A stretch of 32,007 nucleotides of DNA from Armatimonadota bacterium (lineage in GTDB: Bacteria; Sysuimicrobiota; Sysuimicrobiia; Sysuimicrobiales; Kaftiobacteriaceae): NCBI GenBank assembly GCA_031459765.1, contig JAVKHY010000001.1, positions 436,149 through 468,155 of the forward strand, given 5' to 3'. The notes under the pieces are model-generated. The model was not told the DNA's origin. It did not search any database and saw only the letters and a list, made by a program, of their open reading frames with translations. The position numbers were made by a program, and so were the translations under genes. This document shows positions 31,322 through 32,007 of this stretch, piece after piece. Position 1 is the first letter of the stretch. Each line of letters opens with the position of its first letter.

Positions 31322-32007
31322 ATGAGGGGAAGCCAGGAGAGCAGCCAGGAATCCTGCAGGATGCACGGGCGGGTAGGCTACGCGCGGACGACCTGGGGCG
31401 CGGTCATCCTCGTGGCAGCCCTGGCCGTCGGAGCCTGCCGGGGAGGCGGACCCGCCTCCCGGACCGTCCCAAGATCCACCGGTCCTGCGGTTTCCCATCC
31501 TAATGACGCACTGCCTCCTCCTCTCCCCTTGCCGGCGACCCTCCCGGACGGAGGCGCAGCGGCGTTGGCCTCCCAGATCCTTGCCGCCGGTCCGGACGCC
31601 CTCCCGGCTCTGCTCGCCGCCCTGCAGGCCAGCGGGATCGCCGTGCGCGGCCCCGGCGGAGTCCTGGCCGTGCAGCCGCCGGACCAGGGGCAGGGACTCG
31701 CCGTCAGCGCCTGGGAGGCCCGCTTCATGGCGAGCCTGGTGGGGAAGGACCGCACGCTCCTGGTCCCGCTCACCGCGCTCCAGGACGTGCTCGTCCGGGC
31801 CGCGCCGGAGTTGCAGGGGGAACCGATCGCCCGGCACATCCTGGACGGCATTCGCGCCCACGCCCAGGGGCCGGACGGGCCGATGCGCGTGTGGGCCCGG
31901 CTCATCGTGGAGCTGGGGCGACAGCGGCAAACGGGCGGCGCGCAGGACCTGCTGGGTCAGGTGAGCCCGGCAGAGGTGCGCCTCGACGCCGTGCAACTCT
32001 CCCTCAT
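31322..32007 (+). CDS. Putative lipoprotein or exported protein, 3' end beyond the window
   Basis: An uninterrupted frame runs from ATG 31322 (after GAGGGTAGGGG) to the window edge, 228 codons. The N-terminus has a basic region (HGRVGYART) followed by a hydrophobic stretch WGAVILVAALAVGACRGGG; the Cys at about 39 (AVGAC) fits a lipobox. A Pro/Ala-rich linker follows, then helical sequence (ASQILAAGPDALPALLAALQ, GLAVSAWEARFMASLVG, IARHILDGIRAHAQG) with no family I recognise. A second start at codon 14 (31361) is possible. The 47 bases before the gene show nothing else. Confidence 0.7.
   Translation, partial: MRGSQESSQESCRMHGRVGYARTTWGAVILVAALAVGACRGGGPASRTVPRSTGPAVSHPNDALPPPLPLPATLPDGGAAALASQILAAGPDALPALLAALQASGIAVRGPGGVLAVQPPDQGQGLAVSAWEARFMASLVGKDRTLLVPLTALQDVLVRAAPELQGEPIARHILDGIRAHAQGPDGPMRVWARLIVELGRQRQTGGAQDLLGQVSPAEVRLDAVQLSL

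Noticed and set aside
1-32007. Search for CRISPR arrays, tRNAs, rRNAs, IS ends and defence genes
   Set aside because: No direct-repeat array, tRNA-like cloverleaf, transposase motif or defence-type domain was recognised; the NB-ARC protein ends in a LuxR HTH and looks like a transcription regulator rather than an antiphage sensor.

Overview
The window is about 70% GC bacterial chromosome, densely packed on both strands and read mostly rightward. Genes commonly overlap by a few bases (ATGA, GTGA, TAATG, TGATG junctions), as in translationally coupled operons. No rRNA, tRNA, phage, IS element or CRISPR array is visible. The mixture of menaquinone-type prenyltransferase, several ABC importers for peptides, unusual metallopeptidase homologues and an NB-ARC/LuxR regulator would fit an uncultured soil or sediment lineage (Armatimonadota-, Sysuimicrobiota-, Rokubacteria- or Chloroflexota-like). 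That placement is a weak guess; nothing here is a phylogenetic marker that can be resolved by eye.

Layout. (1) 1-3135: the end of a nitrate/sulfonate/taurine-type ABC importer (binding protein, ATPase, permease), overlapping menA. (2) 3157-4248, minus strand: an M24 aminopeptidase/prolidase, divergent from nth (endonuclease III), which overlaps an M20-family peptidase with altered metal ligands. (3) 6503-21886: the core of the window. A clear sigma70-type promoter and a leader precede an Asp/Glu/hydantoin racemase. Next come a complete Dpp/Opp importer (binding protein, two permeases, two ATPases), an Lrp/AsnC regulator, two tandem M28-like hydrolases flanking an amidohydrolase, and a second Dpp-type importer that has permeases and binding protein but no ATPases. 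(4) 21939-22985: a zinc-type MDR dehydrogenase. (5) 23019-25605, minus strand: a secreted beta-propeller protein, a short MutY and a HAD hydrolase that appears to start with CTG. (6) 25622-27897: a gamma-glutamyltransferase homologue and a long-form nucleoside diphosphate kinase. (7) 28016-32007: a large ATP-binding LuxR-type regulator, a frameshifted small membrane gene, a small secreted protein and the start of a putative lipoprotein.

The most striking object is the binding protein at 7477-9141. It is a circular permutation of the family-5 peptide-binding fold: behind the signal peptide comes the segment that is normally C-terminal, then the normal N-terminal and middle part, and the protein stops exactly where the moved segment would have continued. 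The conventional paralogue at 20270-21886 allows this to be checked inside the window.

Together, region 3 and the preceding M20 gene read as a scavenging pathway for small peptides or amidated/modified amino acids: import, hydrolysis by non-canonical metallohydrolases, racemisation, and control by an amino-acid-responsive regulator. The substrate cannot be named from sequence alone.
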